From assembly GCF_003182275.1 (NCBI RefSeq), contig NZ_QGTR01000005.1:1-64000 (forward strand): a stretch of DNA of 64,000 nt, in the 5' to 3' direction. Below are positions 1 through 12,701 of this stretch, piece by piece. The stretch is from Hoeflea marina (lineage in GTDB: Bacteria > Pseudomonadota > Alphaproteobacteria > Rhizobiales > Rhizobiaceae). A program made the position numbers and the translations under genes. How positions within the stretch are numbered: the first letter of the stretch is position 1; each line of letters begins with the position of its first letter. The notes under the pieces were generated by a model. That model was not told the origin of the DNA. It saw only the letters and a program-made list of their open reading frames with translations, and did no database searches.

Positions 1-385
1 CGAACTTCTTGGCCGCCAGCGGCGCCCCGCCCTCGTTGTCTGAGCGGTTTATAGGCCCCACCCTCCCAAACTGTCAACAACCAATTTCACGAATCCGTCA
101 TTTTCTGCGAATTTTTGTGCGCCGCACCAGCTCGCCTGGGGTTTGCCCGGCATGCAATCGGGCGCCCTATAGGAATAAGGTGCCAAAGTGCCCGTTTTCG
201 CCTTACAGGCGCCCGATTTCCCGCTAGAGATCGGCGACCGCGGTGCCGGGCATTGCGGCGCCATGGACTCGGCCCTGCAGGCCGGGCCGTCTGCACTGAC
301 CGGATTTGACAACAGGGTCATTGCGGGGGCACATCTTGGCTGGCAGGAGGCCGGTCCGCGCGACCGCTAGGGAGAGACTGTAAAT
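1..385. other. window edge and leader of the M23 gene
   Basis: I find no gene in this stretch that I can support. Short open frames occur on both strands but show no recognisable protein. The first 50 bases could belong to a gene cut by the window edge, since the minus strand is open there without a visible start. The remainder probably holds the promoter and leader of the downstream peptidase gene. Confidence 0.4.
143..172 (+). promoter_or_regulatory. possible sigma70 promoter for the M23 gene
   Basis: TTGCCC at 143-148 is followed after 18 bases by CTATAG at 167-172, which resembles the alphaproteobacterial pattern CTTGAC-N17-CTATAT. It would leave a leader of about 200 bases before the TTG start. 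This is a pattern match only. Confidence 0.25.
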
Positions 386-2335
386 TTGATCACGTCCGAA
401 CAGTTCCTGGTGCGGCAGATGGGCGACCAGCCTGCGCTGCTGGCCGACGGTCGCAAGCCGCCGGACCGTCGCGAGATATCGCTGCGCTGGCTGTCGGGCA
501 CCTTCATGACGGGGATCACGTCGAGCCTGCTGATGGGCGTGGCTCTCTTCGGTGCCCTCGAGGGGCGCGAACAGCTCGCCTTCCCCGCCGAGGCGCTGGC
601 CGCGGTAGAGATGGCAAGCCGCGACACCGGCACCGTCGAGAAGGGTGGTCGCCTGGTGCAGCCGGTCGTCACCGCCAAGCCGGTGGATCGCGAGATCATG
701 GAGGTCTCGACAATGGTGCGCGAGGGCGACCGCGACGTGGTCCGCAAGCAGCCCTTCGCCCATATCAAGATGGCGCTGGCGGCCAGTCATCCACAGCCCA
801 GGAGCTACCCGAAGTTCGACCCGCTCAAGATCTTTGCCACCGGCGACACCGACGCGGCCAGTTCCGTGCGCACCGGGCTGATTTATGGCGCCGACGTCGA
901 TTCCGAGATCAGTCTGCGAACCTCGGACTTTCCGCTTGATGTCGCCGGACGCCCATACGCCGCCTCGATGACGCTCGACGAGGTCGAGGAGACCGTGCGC
1001 ACCAATGGCTCGGTGCTCACCGACGGCAATGTGCAACTGGCCTCGCTTTACTATGTCGACCCGCGGCGCTTCGGCACCCACGCCTTCGATCTCGACTTCT
1101 CGGCTGGCCTCAATGCGCGGGTGATAGCAGAAAACGTCTCCGTGGCCTCTTATGCGCCATCGACCGAGCAGCAATCTCCCGAATTCATCGACGACATCCT
1201 CCCTGTCCGCGAGGCGGCCGACTGCACCGACGTGCTCTTGGCTGCCGGCTACGAGGAGGCGCAGTTCGCCGCCGCCAGGCTTGCGCTCGCCGGACAGATC
1301 AATGCCGACATGATTCCCGCCGGCACGGTGCTGCGACTGGGCGTGCTGCAGACCGGCACGTCATCACGGATCATCCGGATCAGCGTCTACGAGAACGGCA
1401 ACCACCTGGTGACCGTGGCGGAATCCGATCGCGGCACTTTCGTCGTCGGCAACGAGCCGCAACGGATGGATGCCGTCTCCGCCGCGCTGAACGAGAACCC
1501 GGTGGCGGTGTCGGGCAACCGCGATCTTGCCGACGTCTATGACGGCATCTACCGCGCCGGCCTTTCCTACGGCATGACCACCGACATGATCGGCCAGATC
1601 ATCCGCATGCTGGCCAGCAATGTCGATTTCGAGGCCAAACTGCACCCGTCCGACACGCTCGAAGCCTTCTTCTCAGTCGCCGATGAGAACGGCGATGCGG
1701 GAGATGATTCGGAGCTGCTGTTCGTCAACGCCAAGTTCGGCAACTACAACGCGCGGCTCTACCGTTTCCAGCATCCCGAAGACAATACGATCGATTATTA
1801 TGACGAAAGCGGCCGCAGCGCGCGCCAGTTCCTCCTTCGCAACCCGGTTCCCAACGGCAAGTTCCGCTCCGGCTTCGGCATGCGGAGGCACCCGATCCTC
1901 GGCTACAGCCGCATGCACACTGGCACCGACTGGGCCGCGCCGCGCGGGACGCCGATCATCGCCGCCGGCAACGGAACCGTAGTCAAGGCCGGCTGGGATT
2001 CCGGTGGCTACGGCAACCAGACGCTGATCCGTCACGCCAACGGCTATGTCTCGTCCTACAATCACCAGAGCGCCATCTCCAAGAGCGTCAAGCCCGGCGC
2101 CCAGGTGCGCCAGGGCCAGGTGATCGGCTGGGTCGGCACCACGGGACTGTCAACCGGACCGCATCTGCACTACGAGCTCATCGTCAACGGCACCAAGGTC
2201 GACCCGATGCGGGTCCGGCTGCCCGACGGCAAATCGCTCAAGGGGGATGCCCTGGCGATGTTCGGGCGCGAACGCGACCGCATCAACACGCTGCTCGACA
2301 TCAAGCCGTCGGAAGCCGAGGTCGCCAGCCGCTGA
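386..2335 (+). CDS. M23 family metallopeptidase, membrane-anchored
   Basis: A 649-residue peptidoglycan endopeptidase of the LytM type. One hydrophobic segment at about residues 32-58 should anchor it in the inner membrane with a periplasmic body. The C-terminal M23 domain (about 490-610) has the zinc ligands H511 and D515 in MHTGTDWAAP, H560 in SYNHQ and the closing pair H593/H595 in HLHYEL, so it should be catalytically active, unlike EnvC-type activators that lack these residues. The middle of the protein resembles the regulatory domains of Csd3-like peptidases. The start is TTG, with GGGAG upstream; an ATG at 419 is the alternative. It stands alone and converges on clpB. The cell-wall substrate bond is inferred from the family. 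Confidence 0.88.
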   Translation: MITSEQFLVRQMGDQPALLADGRKPPDRREISLRWLSGTFMTGITSSLLMGVALFGALEGREQLAFPAEALAAVEMASRDTGTVEKGGRLVQPVVTAKPVDREIMEVSTMVREGDRDVVRKQPFAHIKMALAASHPQPRSYPKFDPLKIFATGDTDAASSVRTGLIYGADVDSEISLRTSDFPLDVAGRPYAASMTLDEVEETVRTNGSVLTDGNVQLASLYYVDPRRFGTHAFDLDFSAGLNARVIAENVSVASYAPSTEQQSPEFIDDILPVREAADCTDVLLAAGYEEAQFAAARLALAGQINADMIPAGTVLRLGVLQTGTSSRIIRISVYENGNHLVTVAESDRGTFVVGNEPQRMDAVSAALNENPVAVSGNRDLADVYDGIYRAGLSYGMTTDMIGQIIRMLASNVDFEAKLHPSDTLEAFFSVADENGDAGDDSELLFVNAKFGNYNARLYRFQHPEDNTIDYYDESGRSARQFLLRNPVPNGKFRSGFGMRRHPILGYSRMHTGTDWAAPRGTPIIAAGNGTVVKAGWDSGGYGNQTLIRHANGYVSSYNHQSAISKSVKPGAQVRQGQVIGWVGTTGLSTGPHLHYELIVNGTKVDPMRVRLPDGKSLKGDALAMFGRERDRINTLLDIKPSEAEVASR

Positions 2336-2377
2336 ATGACCCGCAGGCGGGGTCTCGCGACGATCGTTGCAGGATAT

Positions 2378-2406
2378 GACAAGGGCGGGTCAAGCCCGCC
2401 CTTGTC
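2378..2406. terminator. bidirectional hairpin between the M23 gene and clpB
   Basis: A perfect 12-bp stem, GACAAGGGCGGG with CCCGCCCTTGTC, closes a 5-base loop in the 91-base gap between two convergent genes. It is placed to end transcripts from both sides, although there is no long T run. Confidence 0.75.
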
Positions 2407-2426
2407 GATCAGCGATGGCCGCCGCT

Positions 2427-5048
<2,622 letters not shown>

Positions 5049-5138
5049 GACTGCTCCTTTGCATGCCCCGCCCTTCAGGCACGAGACACTGGTTCCGGAA
5101 AGGGCTCCCTGATGCGGCAAGCCCCGTTGATGACTGAG

Positions 5139-5167
5139 ATATGGGGATCGCGAATTCAAAACGGAAG
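5139..5167 (-). promoter_or_regulatory. RpoH (sigma32) type heat-shock promoter of clpB
   Basis: On the minus strand CTTCCG (5162-5167) is followed after 15 bases by CCCCATAT (5139-5146), a perfect match to the sigma32 -10 consensus CCCCATnT. The -35 matches only the CTT of CTTGAA. The predicted start of transcription near 5130 gives a leader of about 80 bases. Confidence 0.65.
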
Positions 5168-5468
5168 ACTGCCCGCGCGCAAAACCGCAACCGGAGAAGA
5201 ACCGGACGGAAACGAATCGGACGCTGCGGTCTGGGGGCCCTCCTCCCAAGCCGGACTGCGGCGCTCTGGGCCCTGGGGTGCAAGAACCCGGCAGGGAATT
5301 CCGTTGCCGCTCTCCCGACCATCTGTGATACGGACCGAGGGGTGGAACGAACCGCCATTGTCCCGATTGCTGGCCGGGCGACGCCGGGGCATCGACCGCC
5401 ATTCGATCGCCGGTGCGCGCCGGTAGAAGCAACGTTGACCACCGCCATCGGTGCCGATGCATCTCGTG

Positions 5469-5500
5469 AAAATGGCCGCATCTTCGCCGATGCGGCCATT
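5469..5500 (-). terminator. intrinsic terminator of the DUF4167 gene
   Basis: An 11-bp perfect stem (5471-5481 with 5490-5500, AATGGCCGCAT/ATGCGGCCATT) with an 8-base loop ends in TTTT on the minus strand. It lies about 75 bases after the DUF4167 stop. Confidence 0.75.
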
Positions 5501-5572
5501 CAGACTGATTGCCCAGATCCCGCGCGGTCTGCGAGGGAGGCGGCTCCCAAACCCTGATTGTCGGCTCGGACG

Positions 5573-6466
5573 TCAATCGGCCGGCGCGACTTCCGTTGCG
5601 GGAGCGGTGTCCGCAGATCCTCCCTGGTCGCCCTCGTCGGTGCGAACCCGCCGTGGCCTGCCGCGGCGGCGAACCGGCGCCCGGGCGGCGCCCGCCGTCC
5701 CCGGATTGTCCTGTTCGATGGCGACTTCCGCCGGGACTCCGTCGATCACTGGCTGCGGTGAATTGGAATCAAACACGGGCTTTGCCGCCACATCCTTCTG
5801 GAGGGCCGCAGGCCGTTCCCGTGCCGCACGGGGAGCGCGTTCAGGCTGCCGTTCGGCACGCTCCGAGCGCTCTGCCCGCTCGGTGCGCTCCGGGCGGTCG
5901 GACTGACGCTCAGGCTGCCTGTCGGATTGGCGGCCGTCCTGGCTGCTGCCGGAGCGGTCCTGCTGGACGTTGCCGTTGTTCTGACGATCGGTCTGGCGGT
6001 CGCTCTGGCCGTTGAAGCGCTGGTCATCATAGCTCTGGTTGGTCGACTGGCCGGAGTCCATGTCGTCGTCGTCATTGCCGTTGTCGTCGTTGTCGCCGTC
6101 GCCGCTCTGATAGCTGCCGTCATTGCTGTCGCGCTGCTGGTCGCGATCATCGCGCTGGAAGCGCTCCTGCAACTGCGCCTGGGCGGCGAAAATGATCCGA
6201 TTGTAGTGTTCTGCGTGCTGAAGATAGTTTTCGGCCATCACGCGGTCGCCGGAACTCTGTGCATCACGGGCGAGGTTCATGTACTTTTCGGCCACATGCT
6301 GCGCCGTGCCGCGAATCTTCACATCCGGTCCGGAACTGTCATAGGAACGGGAAAGCGGATTCTGGCCTTTGCGGTTGCTGTTGTTGCTGCTGCTGTTGTT
6401 GTTGCCGCTGCCGCCGGCGCTTCCGCTACGTCCGCGCCCGCGCTTGTTTTGCTGTCCTGGCCTCAT
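5573..6466 (-). CDS. DUF4167 domain-containing protein
   Basis: A 297-residue protein found almost only in Hyphomicrobiales and related alphaproteobacteria; its function is not established. Residues about 1-35 are rich in G, N, S and R. The conserved DUF4167 domain (about 35-115) includes DVKIRGTAQHVAEKY and a helix with AENYLQHAEHYNRI. The rest is a highly charged low-complexity tail: D/N/Q-rich up to about 165, then DRQ/ERx repeats, then a basic end with RRRGRPRRVR. Such a composition suggests RNA or DNA contact or phase separation, which is inference. It lies downstream of prmC on the same strand, 305 bases away, with its own possible promoter, and ends at a clear terminator. Confidence 0.85.
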   Translation of the reverse strand: MRPGQQNKRGRGRSGSAGGSGNNNSSSNNSNRKGQNPLSRSYDSSGPDVKIRGTAQHVAEKYMNLARDAQSSGDRVMAENYLQHAEHYNRIIFAAQAQLQERFQRDDRDQQRDSNDGSYQSGDGDNDDNGNDDDDMDSGQSTNQSYDDQRFNGQSDRQTDRQNNGNVQQDRSGSSQDGRQSDRQPERQSDRPERTERAERSERAERQPERAPRAARERPAALQKDVAAKPVFDSNSPQPVIDGVPAEVAIEQDNPGTAGAARAPVRRRGRPRRVRTDEGDQGGSADTAPATEVAPAD

Positions 6467-6771
6467 TCCTAATTCACCTGGTTATGTTTCTGAAAATCTG
6501 GTTTTGGCTCCCGCACCGACATCCGGCGCGCAGGTAGCGCTGCAATCAAAGTCCGTTGAAACGAACCCGTTGCTGTTCTGGGTCTTAAAAAAAGATACCC
6601 GCACCGGAGGCTGCCCTGTGAATCACCACCCGCTTGGGGTGTTTCAGGAAACCGAGCCACTTCGGATCGAATCTTCTTCAAGACCTGCAATCCGGCGCTG
6701 ACCCGGAACCTAGACAGGTTTTCCGGCGATTCCAAGCCTTTTCTTGCCCTATCCGCCGAAAGCCTCAGAAC
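6467..6771. other. intergenic region between prmC and the DUF4167 gene
   Basis: No gene is seen in these 305 bases. The minus strand carries a possible promoter at 6708-6736 that would drive the DUF4167 gene with a leader of roughly 230 bases. An A/T-rich run at 6585-6595 is the only other feature. Confidence 0.5.
6708..6736 (-). promoter_or_regulatory. possible sigma70 promoter for the DUF4167 gene
   Basis: On the minus strand CTTGGA (6731-6736) and CTAGGT (6708-6713) are separated by 17 bases, close to the alphaproteobacterial CTTGAC-N17-CTATAT pattern. There is no experimental support. Confidence 0.4.
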
Positions 6772-7662
6772 TCAAAGGGCAACCCGCCCATCGCTGAACA
6801 CCAGGACGCGCTCGATGCGCGACAGGTCTGCGTGACTGCGCGCCAGCGTGAAGCCGGCAGCAGCGAAGATCGCGGTGACGTCGCGCCCCTGGCCCTCGCC
6901 GATCTCCACGGCCACCAGGCCGCCCGGCTTGAGGTGCGCCTCCACCTGCCCCGCGATGCTTCGGTAGGCGGCCAGTCCGTCAGGCCCGCCATCCAGCGCC
7001 ACCAGCGGATCGTGCAACCGCACCTCCGCGGCGAGGCGTTCGATGTCTGCCGTGACGATATAGGGCGGGTTTGACACAATGATGTCGAAGCGTTCACTGA
7101 GTCCGCCGAGCCAGTCGCCCACCGCCGCGCGGTAGCGCGATTCCAGTCCCAGCGCCGTCGCATTGGCCGTCGCCGTGGCCACGGCGTCCGCCGAGCAGTC
7201 GATGCCGAGGCAGGTGGCGGCGGGTGCCTCGGCAAGCAGCGCCAGCCCTATGGCCCCGGTTCCGATGCCGAGATCCGCGATCGCGCAGCTGCCCGCGGCA
7301 TCGACAACCGCACGGACATGCGGCAACACCGCATCGACCAGCACCTCGGTGTCCGGACGGGGCTCCAGTGTCTCGGCCGACAGCAGCAGGCGCTGGCCGT
7401 AGAACTCGCGGAACCCGAGAATCCGGTGCACCGGTCGGCCCCTGAGGCGCTCGGCGACGGCGCGGCGGACCTGGACCGCGTCGATCGGCCTGACCGGCGC
7501 GTCGGCCTGCGTCAGCAGCGCCGTCGTCGTCACATCGAGCAGGCCGCTCACGAGCAGCCGCGCGTCCAGATCAGGCGTCGCCACTTTACCCGCCCGCAAG
7601 GCGGAGCGCGCTTCTCCCAGCAGGCTGCCCAGCGTGGCGGGTTCCCGCTCAGCCCCCGTCAT
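6772..7662 (-). CDS. prmC: peptide chain release factor N5-glutamine methyltransferase PrmC
   Basis: Transfers a methyl group from S-adenosylmethionine to the glutamine of the GGQ motif in release factors 1 and 2, which speeds peptide release at stop codons. The protein has 296 residues, the normal size. It shows an N-terminal helical domain, the SAM-binding loop [11 protein letters not shown] near residue 130 and the signature NPPYI near residue 200 that holds the target glutamine. Its start lies 14 bases inside the end of prfA, which encodes its substrate, so the two are translationally coupled and co-transcribed. Confidence 0.95.
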   Translation of the reverse strand: MTGAEREPATLGSLLGEARSALRAGKVATPDLDARLLVSGLLDVTTTALLTQADAPVRPIDAVQVRRAVAERLRGRPVHRILGFREFYGQRLLLSAETLEPRPDTEVLVDAVLPHVRAVVDAAGSCAIADLGIGTGAIGLALLAEAPAATCLGIDCSADAVATATANATALGLESRYRAAVGDWLGGLSERFDIIVSNPPYIVTADIERLAAEVRLHDPLVALDGGPDGLAAYRSIAGQVEAHLKPGGLVAVEIGEGQGRDVTAIFAAAGFTLARSHADLSRIERVLVFSDGRVAL

Positions 7663-8734
7663 GGCTGCCGAGCTCGGCCAGCTGGCCGGCCTGATGGTCG
7701 GAGATCAGCGCATCGACGATTTCGTCGATTTCGCCGATCATCATCTTGTCGAGCTTGTAGAGCGTCAGGTTGATGCGGTGGTCTGTCACCCGGCCCTGGG
7801 GGAAATTGTAGGTCCGGATCCGTTCGGACCGGTCCCCCGATCCCACCTGGCTGCGGCGGTTGGCCGATCGTTCGTCGTCGGCGCGCGCCCGCTCACGGTC
7901 GTAAAGCCGGGCCCGCAGCACCTGCATCGCCTTGGCGCGGTTCTGGTGCTGGGACTTTTCCGACGAGGTCACCACGATGCCCGAGGGCATGTGGGTGATG
8001 CGCACCGCCGAATCGGTGGTGTTGACGTGCTGCCCGCCCGCGCCTGACGCCCGCATCGTGTCGATCCGGATGTCCTCGGGCCTGATGTCGATGTCGATGT
8101 CCTCGGCCTCCGGCAGCACGGCGACGGTCGCGGCGGAGGTGTGGATCCGACCGCCCGATTCGGTCTCCGGCACGCGCTGCACGCGATGCACTCCGGACTC
8201 GAACTTCAGCCGCGCGAACACGCCGCGGCCGGAAACCGTGGCGATGATTTCCTTGTAGCCGCCGACCTCGCCCTCGCTCGCCGAGAGCACTTCGACCTTC
8301 CAGCCGCGCGAGGCGGCATAGCGCTCATACATCCGGAACAGCTCGCCGGCGAACAAGGCCGCCTCCGAGCCGCCGGTGCCGGCACGGATTTCGACGATGG
8401 CGCTGCGTTCGTCCGCCGCATCCTTGGGCAGCAGCATGATCTGGATCTGTTGCTCGATCTGCTCGATGCGGTCCTTGATCTCGGGCAGTTCGGTTTCGGC
8501 CAGCTCGCGCATGTCGCGGTCGGTCGCGCGGTCCGCGAGCAGTGCTTCCAGCCCGGCCTTCTCCTCCTCGGCCCGGGTCAGTTCCCGGATCTGGGCGACC
8601 AGAGGCTGCAGTTCGGAATATTCGGAAGCCAGTTTGACATAGACATCCGCCTCCGGCCCCGCCGACATGCGGGCCTCGATCTCGCCGAACCGGCGCTCAA
8701 GCCCGCGAATCTTCTCAGTCGGTAATTGTGCCAT
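7649..8734 (-). CDS. prfA: peptide chain release factor 1
   Basis: Recognises UAA and UAG stop codons in the ribosomal A site and triggers hydrolysis of the peptidyl-tRNA. The 361-residue length is standard. The codon-recognition tripeptide region reads RVPETES (PxT, as in RF1, not the SPF of RF2), and the catalytic loop reads [13 protein letters not shown]. It is followed with a 14-base overlap by prmC, which methylates this loop, and preceded at 13 bases by ptsP, so the three form one transcription unit. Confidence 0.96.
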   Translation of the reverse strand: MAQLPTEKIRGLERRFGEIEARMSAGPEADVYVKLASEYSELQPLVAQIRELTRAEEEKAGLEALLADRATDRDMRELAETELPEIKDRIEQIEQQIQIMLLPKDAADERSAIVEIRAGTGGSEAALFAGELFRMYERYAASRGWKVEVLSASEGEVGGYKEIIATVSGRGVFARLKFESGVHRVQRVPETESGGRIHTSAATVAVLPEAEDIDIDIRPEDIRIDTMRASGAGGQHVNTTDSAVRITHMPSGIVVTSSEKSQHQNRAKAMQVLRARLYDRERARADDERSANRRSQVGSGDRSERIRTYNFPQGRVTDHRINLTLYKLDKMMIGEIDEIVDALISDHQAGQLAELGSHDGG

Positions 8735-8747
8735 GCCGTTTGGTGCC

Positions 8748-11009
8748 TCAGAGGCTCACGCCGTTGGAGTCGGCAAAATCCGCCAGGATTTCCCGAATTG
8801 TCTTGTCGCTTTGGGTGTCGGCGATTGCCGGCAGCAGCACCTCCTGCAGCTTGGCGAGGTCGAGTGACAGCAGCATCGACTTGACCGGGCCGATCGAGGA
8901 GGGCGACATCGAGATCGACCGGAAACCGATGCCGAGAAGCGCCATCGCCGACAGCGGCTTGCTGGCGATTTCGCCGCACAGCGTCAACGGAGTTCCTGTG
9001 CGTTCGGCAGCGCTGACGATCTGCTGGAGCACCCTGAGGAAAGGCCGGCCCATCGTGTCGAAACGATCGGCGACACGGGCGTTGCCGCGGTCGACAGCCA
9101 TGACGAACTGGAACAGGTCGTTCGAGCCCACAGAAACGAAATCGACCTCGGCCATCAGTTCATCCAGCTGCCACAACAGGCTCGGCACCTCCAGCATGGC
9201 GCCAAACTGCAGCGTCTTTGGAAGTTGGTGGCCGAAGCGCGACAGGTGCCGGACCTCCTTGTTGAGGAGCTCGCGCGCCAGCCTGAGTTCGTTGACCTCG
9301 GTAACCATCGGCAGCATGAGCTTGAGTTCGCCGCCTGCCGCCGCCCGCAGCAGCGCGCGCAGCTGGGTTCGCAGCAGGCCCGGACGGTCGAGCGACAGCC
9401 GGATCGCCCGCCAGCCGAGCGCCGGATTCTCCTCATCCGCCGAGCGGAAATAGGGAACCACCTTGTCGCCGCCGATATCGAGCGTTCGGAAGGTCACGGA
9501 ATGATCGCCCGCCTGGCGCAGCACATTGCGGTAGAAGCTTTCCTGCTCGTCCATCTTGGGCATGGTGGAGGCGATCATGAACTGAAGCTCGGTCCTGAAC
9601 AGGCCGATTCCGTCGGCGCCCGATTCGGCCAGTTGCGGCAGGTCGACCAGCAGCCCGGCATTCATCTGTAGGGTGATCGGCTTGCCGTCCCTGGTCACGG
9701 AAGGCACTTCGCGCAACGCGCGGAACTGCTCCTGCCGTTTGGCGCGAAACCGCACCTTGTCGGCATAGGCGCTTTCAAGGTCCGGCACCGGTCGCAGATG
9801 GACGATGCCGTCCTCGCCATCGACGATGATCGAATCGCGGTTTTCAGCCAGCGACACGATCCCGTGGACCTGCCCCACCACGGGAATTCCCATCGCGCGG
9901 GCGACAATCACCACATGGCTGGTGACCGCTCCATCCTCGAGCACCAGTCCGCGGATAGATTCGCGAGGATAGTCGAGAAGCTCCGCCGCCCCCATCGCCC
10001 GGGCCACGATGATGGCGTCGTCAGGCAGGCTCGCGCCGCCGGGCGCGAACCCGGTCAGCTGCCTGAGCAGTCGGTTTGCAAGATCGTCGAAATCGTGCAG
10101 GCGTTCGCGGATATAGGGGTCGGTCATGTGGATCATGCGGGCGCGCGTGTCGCTCTGCACCTTCTCCACCGCCGCTTCGCAGGTCAGCCCGTTCCGGATC
10201 GCCTCCTCGAGCTTCCGTACCCAGCCGCGGTCATGGGCGAACATGCGGTAGGCTTCCAGCACCGCGCGGTGCTCGCCTTCCATGGAGACGTCGCGGCGCG
10301 ACAGCATGTCATCGATCGACATGCGCAGCGATCCGAGCGAATCCTCGAGCCGCGCCAGCTCCGCATCGATGTCGTCATTGAGCAGGTTGGTGACCACGAT
10401 CCGCGGCTCGTGCAGCACCACATAGCCGAGCCCGATGCCGTCACCGTAGGAATCGCCGTTGATGGACACCGGCCGCGTCAGATCCAGCTCGATTCCGGAG
10501 CTGGTGATCTTCTTGAGTTCACCGGTGGCAATCATCTCGGCCAGCACCATCGAGGTGGTCTCGAGCGCCTCGATCTCCTCGTCGCGGTACTTGCGATGCG
10601 CCTTGTTCTGCACGACGAGCACGCCAAGCGAGCGGCCGGCGCGCAGGATCGGCACGCCAAGAAAGGCGTTGAAGATCTCTTCGCCGGTTTCCGGCAGATA
10701 GGTGAAGGCCGGATGGGACTGGGCGTCGGACAGATTGAGCGGTCGGGCGCTGGCGGCGATCGTGCCGACAAGCCCCTGCCCCATCTTCAACTGCGCCAGA
10801 TGCACCGAGGCCTTGTTAAGACCTTCGGTGGCGAACAGCTCCAGCACCCCGTCGGCGCGCAACACGTAAAAAGAGCACACTTCCGCGACCATGTTGGACG
10901 CTATCTGGCGTACGATCTGGTCCAGGCGCTCCTGCGGCTCAAGGGGCTCCGCCATCAATTCGCGCAGCCGCCTGAGAAGGACGCGTGGACCCGTGGATAG
11001 GTCTCTCAT
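8748..11009 (-). CDS. ptsP: phosphoenolpyruvate-protein phosphotransferase PtsP (EI-Ntr)
   Basis: First enzyme of the nitrogen-related phosphotransferase chain (EI-Ntr, NPr, EIIA-Ntr), a regulatory cascade rather than a sugar carrier. It takes phosphate from PEP onto a histidine. An N-terminal GAF domain (about 20-160) is followed by the EI N domain, the swivelling phosphohistidine segment [13 protein letters not shown] (active histidine about residue 355) and the PEP-binding barrel with [25 protein letters not shown] and the acid-base cysteine in LCGEIAS. Two ATGs are possible. I chose the second (753 residues) because GGGAG lies 10 bases upstream, whereas the first ATG at 11018 directly abuts it. 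The gene leads the ptsP-prfA-prmC unit. Confidence 0.93.
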   Translation of the reverse strand: MRDLSTGPRVLLRRLRELMAEPLEPQERLDQIVRQIASNMVAEVCSFYVLRADGVLELFATEGLNKASVHLAQLKMGQGLVGTIAASARPLNLSDAQSHPAFTYLPETGEEIFNAFLGVPILRAGRSLGVLVVQNKAHRKYRDEEIEALETTSMVLAEMIATGELKKITSSGIELDLTRPVSINGDSYGDGIGLGYVVLHEPRIVVTNLLNDDIDAELARLEDSLGSLRMSIDDMLSRRDVSMEGEHRAVLEAYRMFAHDRGWVRKLEEAIRNGLTCEAAVEKVQSDTRARMIHMTDPYIRERLHDFDDLANRLLRQLTGFAPGGASLPDDAIIVARAMGAAELLDYPRESIRGLVLEDGAVTSHVVIVARAMGIPVVGQVHGIVSLAENRDSIIVDGEDGIVHLRPVPDLESAYADKVRFRAKRQEQFRALREVPSVTRDGKPITLQMNAGLLVDLPQLAESGADGIGLFRTELQFMIASTMPKMDEQESFYRNVLRQAGDHSVTFRTLDIGGDKVVPYFRSADEENPALGWRAIRLSLDRPGLLRTQLRALLRAAAGGELKLMLPMVTEVNELRLARELLNKEVRHLSRFGHQLPKTLQFGAMLEVPSLLWQLDELMAEVDFVSVGSNDLFQFVMAVDRGNARVADRFDTMGRPFLRVLQQIVSAAERTGTPLTLCGEIASKPLSAMALLGIGFRSISMSPSSIGPVKSMLLSLDLAKLQEVLLPAIADTQSDKTIREILADFADSNGVSL

Positions 11010-11081
11010 CGCGTGCATTCTCCCAATTTGCGTGTGCCGCCAGCCGGTATGGCCGGGGGATTAACTGCGGCTAGAGCGATG

Positions 11082-11099
11082 TGCGTCCGGCCGGACGCA
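11082..11099. repeat. 18-bp perfect palindrome upstream of ptsP
   Basis: TGCGTCCGGCCGGACGCA reads the same on both strands and lies about 75 bases before the ptsP start, in the lysC-ptsP gap. It could be a hairpin in the lysC 3' end or a protein-binding site. Confidence 0.5.
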
Positions 11100-11202
11100 G
11101 AAGGTACGCTCTGACACCTTGAATCCAAAACATCTGGTCTCTGCCCTGGCGGTTCCGCCTGACCTGAGGATGCTCCGGTGCCCGCCTCACGATCCCTTCG
11201 GT

Positions 11203-12477
11203 TCAAGTCTTATCCAGACCGTAGACCGAATGCAAAGTCCTCACCGCGAGTTCCGCATAGGCGCCATCGATCAGGATCGAGATCTTGATCTCCGAGGTCG
11301 TGATCGCCTTGATGTTGATCGCCTTGTCGGCCAACGCGCGGAAGGCGGTGGCGGCCACGCCCGCATGGCTGCGCATCCCGATGCCGATCACCGAGATCTT
11401 GGCGAGGCCAGATTCGTTCTGGATGGCATCAAAACCGATGGTCTGCCGCTGCTCGTTGAGCACGGCAAGCGCCTTGTCCACATCCCCGGACGGGACCGTG
11501 AAGGTCATGTCGGTGCGCGAGCCATCCTCGGAGATGTTCTGCACGATCATGTCGACATTGATGCGGGATTCGGCCAATGGCCCGAAGATCGCCGCTGAAA
11601 CCCCCGGCCGGTCGGCAAGACGGCGCAGCGAGATCTGGGCCTCGTCCTTGGCGTAAGCGATGCCGGTGACAACTTCCTGTTCCACGATTTCTTCCTCGTC
11701 ACAAATGAGAGTACCGGGCGGATTGAGAAGATCCCCCATTCCCGGCGCATCCGGGTCTACGAAACTGGAACGGACAAATGTCCGGACCTTGTGCACCATG
11801 GCCAGTTCCACCGAGCGGACCTGCAGGACCTTGGCCCCCAGCGACGCCATTTCGAGCATCTCCTCGAAGGCGATCTTCTTCATCCGCCGTGCCTTGGGTT
11901 CGATGCGCGGATCCGTGGTGTAGACGCCGTCGACATCGGTATAGATGTCGCACCGATCGGCCTTCACGGCCGCGGCGATTGCCACAGCGCTTGTATCCGA
12001 GCCGCCGCGCCCCAGGGTCGCCACGCGATTGTCCGGACCGATGCCCTGGAAGCCTGCGACCACCGCCACCTGCCCCAGCCCCATGCGCCGGATCATCTCG
12101 GCGCCGTCGATCTCCTGGATGCGGGCTGCACCATGGGCATTGTCGGTCTTGACCGGTATTTGCCAGCCCTGCCAGGAGCGGGCATCCACACCCATCGATT
12201 GCAGCGCGATCGCCAGCAGACCGCTCGTGACCTGCTCACCGGACGACACGATGACGTCATATTCGCGCGCATCGTAGAACGAGGCATCGGCGCCGGCCAC
12301 CTTCGGCATCGACTGCACCCAGTTGACCAGTTCGTTTGTCTTGCCGGACATGGCCGAGACCACGACGGCGACCTCGTGTCCGGCATCAACCTCGCGCTTG
12401 ACGTGGCGGGCCACATTGCGGATCCTGTCAAGATCGGAAACAGACGTGCCGCCAAACTTCATCACGATGCGGGCCAT
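11203..12477 (-). CDS. lysC: aspartate kinase
   Basis: Phosphorylates aspartate, the committed step to lysine, threonine, methionine and diaminopimelate. It has 424 residues. The N-terminal amino-acid kinase fold starts with [11 protein letters not shown] and contains [16 protein letters not shown]. Two C-terminal ACT domains (from about residue 265) carry feedback control by end-product amino acids, as in single-function aspartokinases. It is transcribed toward ptsP across 193 bases and is divergent from ubiG. lysA, the last enzyme of the lysine branch, lies far away at the right end of this window. Confidence 0.95.
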   Translation of the reverse strand: MARIVMKFGGTSVSDLDRIRNVARHVKREVDAGHEVAVVVSAMSGKTNELVNWVQSMPKVAGADASFYDAREYDVIVSSGEQVTSGLLAIALQSMGVDARSWQGWQIPVKTDNAHGAARIQEIDGAEMIRRMGLGQVAVVAGFQGIGPDNRVATLGRGGSDTSAVAIAAAVKADRCDIYTDVDGVYTTDPRIEPKARRMKKIAFEEMLEMASLGAKVLQVRSVELAMVHKVRTFVRSSFVDPDAPGMGDLLNPPGTLICDEEEIVEQEVVTGIAYAKDEAQISLRRLADRPGVSAAIFGPLAESRINVDMIVQNISEDGSRTDMTFTVPSGDVDKALAVLNEQRQTIGFDAIQNESGLAKISVIGIGMRSHAGVAATAFRALADKAINIKAITTSEIKISILIDGAYAELAVRTLHSVYGLDKT

Positions 12478-12701
12478 GGCTCAATTCCGGTAAGATGGCC
12501 CGACTGCGGGCAATTCTGGACGCCCGCTGCCGGGCAATAAAAACCGCCCCGGTTGAGGGAGCGGAAGTTGGCGGTCTCTTACCCAAAAAAATGTTGATCT
12601 GCAACACGACGCTTTGCGGGTCCGCCGCGGCATTGGCTGCCCTTGACAAGCCGCCCGCTTCGACCGACTTCAATAGCAGCATCCGAACCCGGGAGACTGC
12701 A

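Larger units (their letters stand above)
5049..5572. other. intergenic region upstream of clpB
   Basis: No credible gene lies in these 524 bases; open frames on both strands have arginine- and alanine-rich translations typical of random GC-rich DNA. The region holds the clpB promoter near 5139-5167 and the terminator of the DUF4167 gene near 5469-5500. The stretch between them has no assigned role. Confidence 0.6.

Noticed and set aside
5049-5576. An N-terminal extension of ClpB of 176 residues
   Set aside because: The extension has no homology, contains the heat-shock promoter, and the internal ATG has a good ribosome site and the family start.
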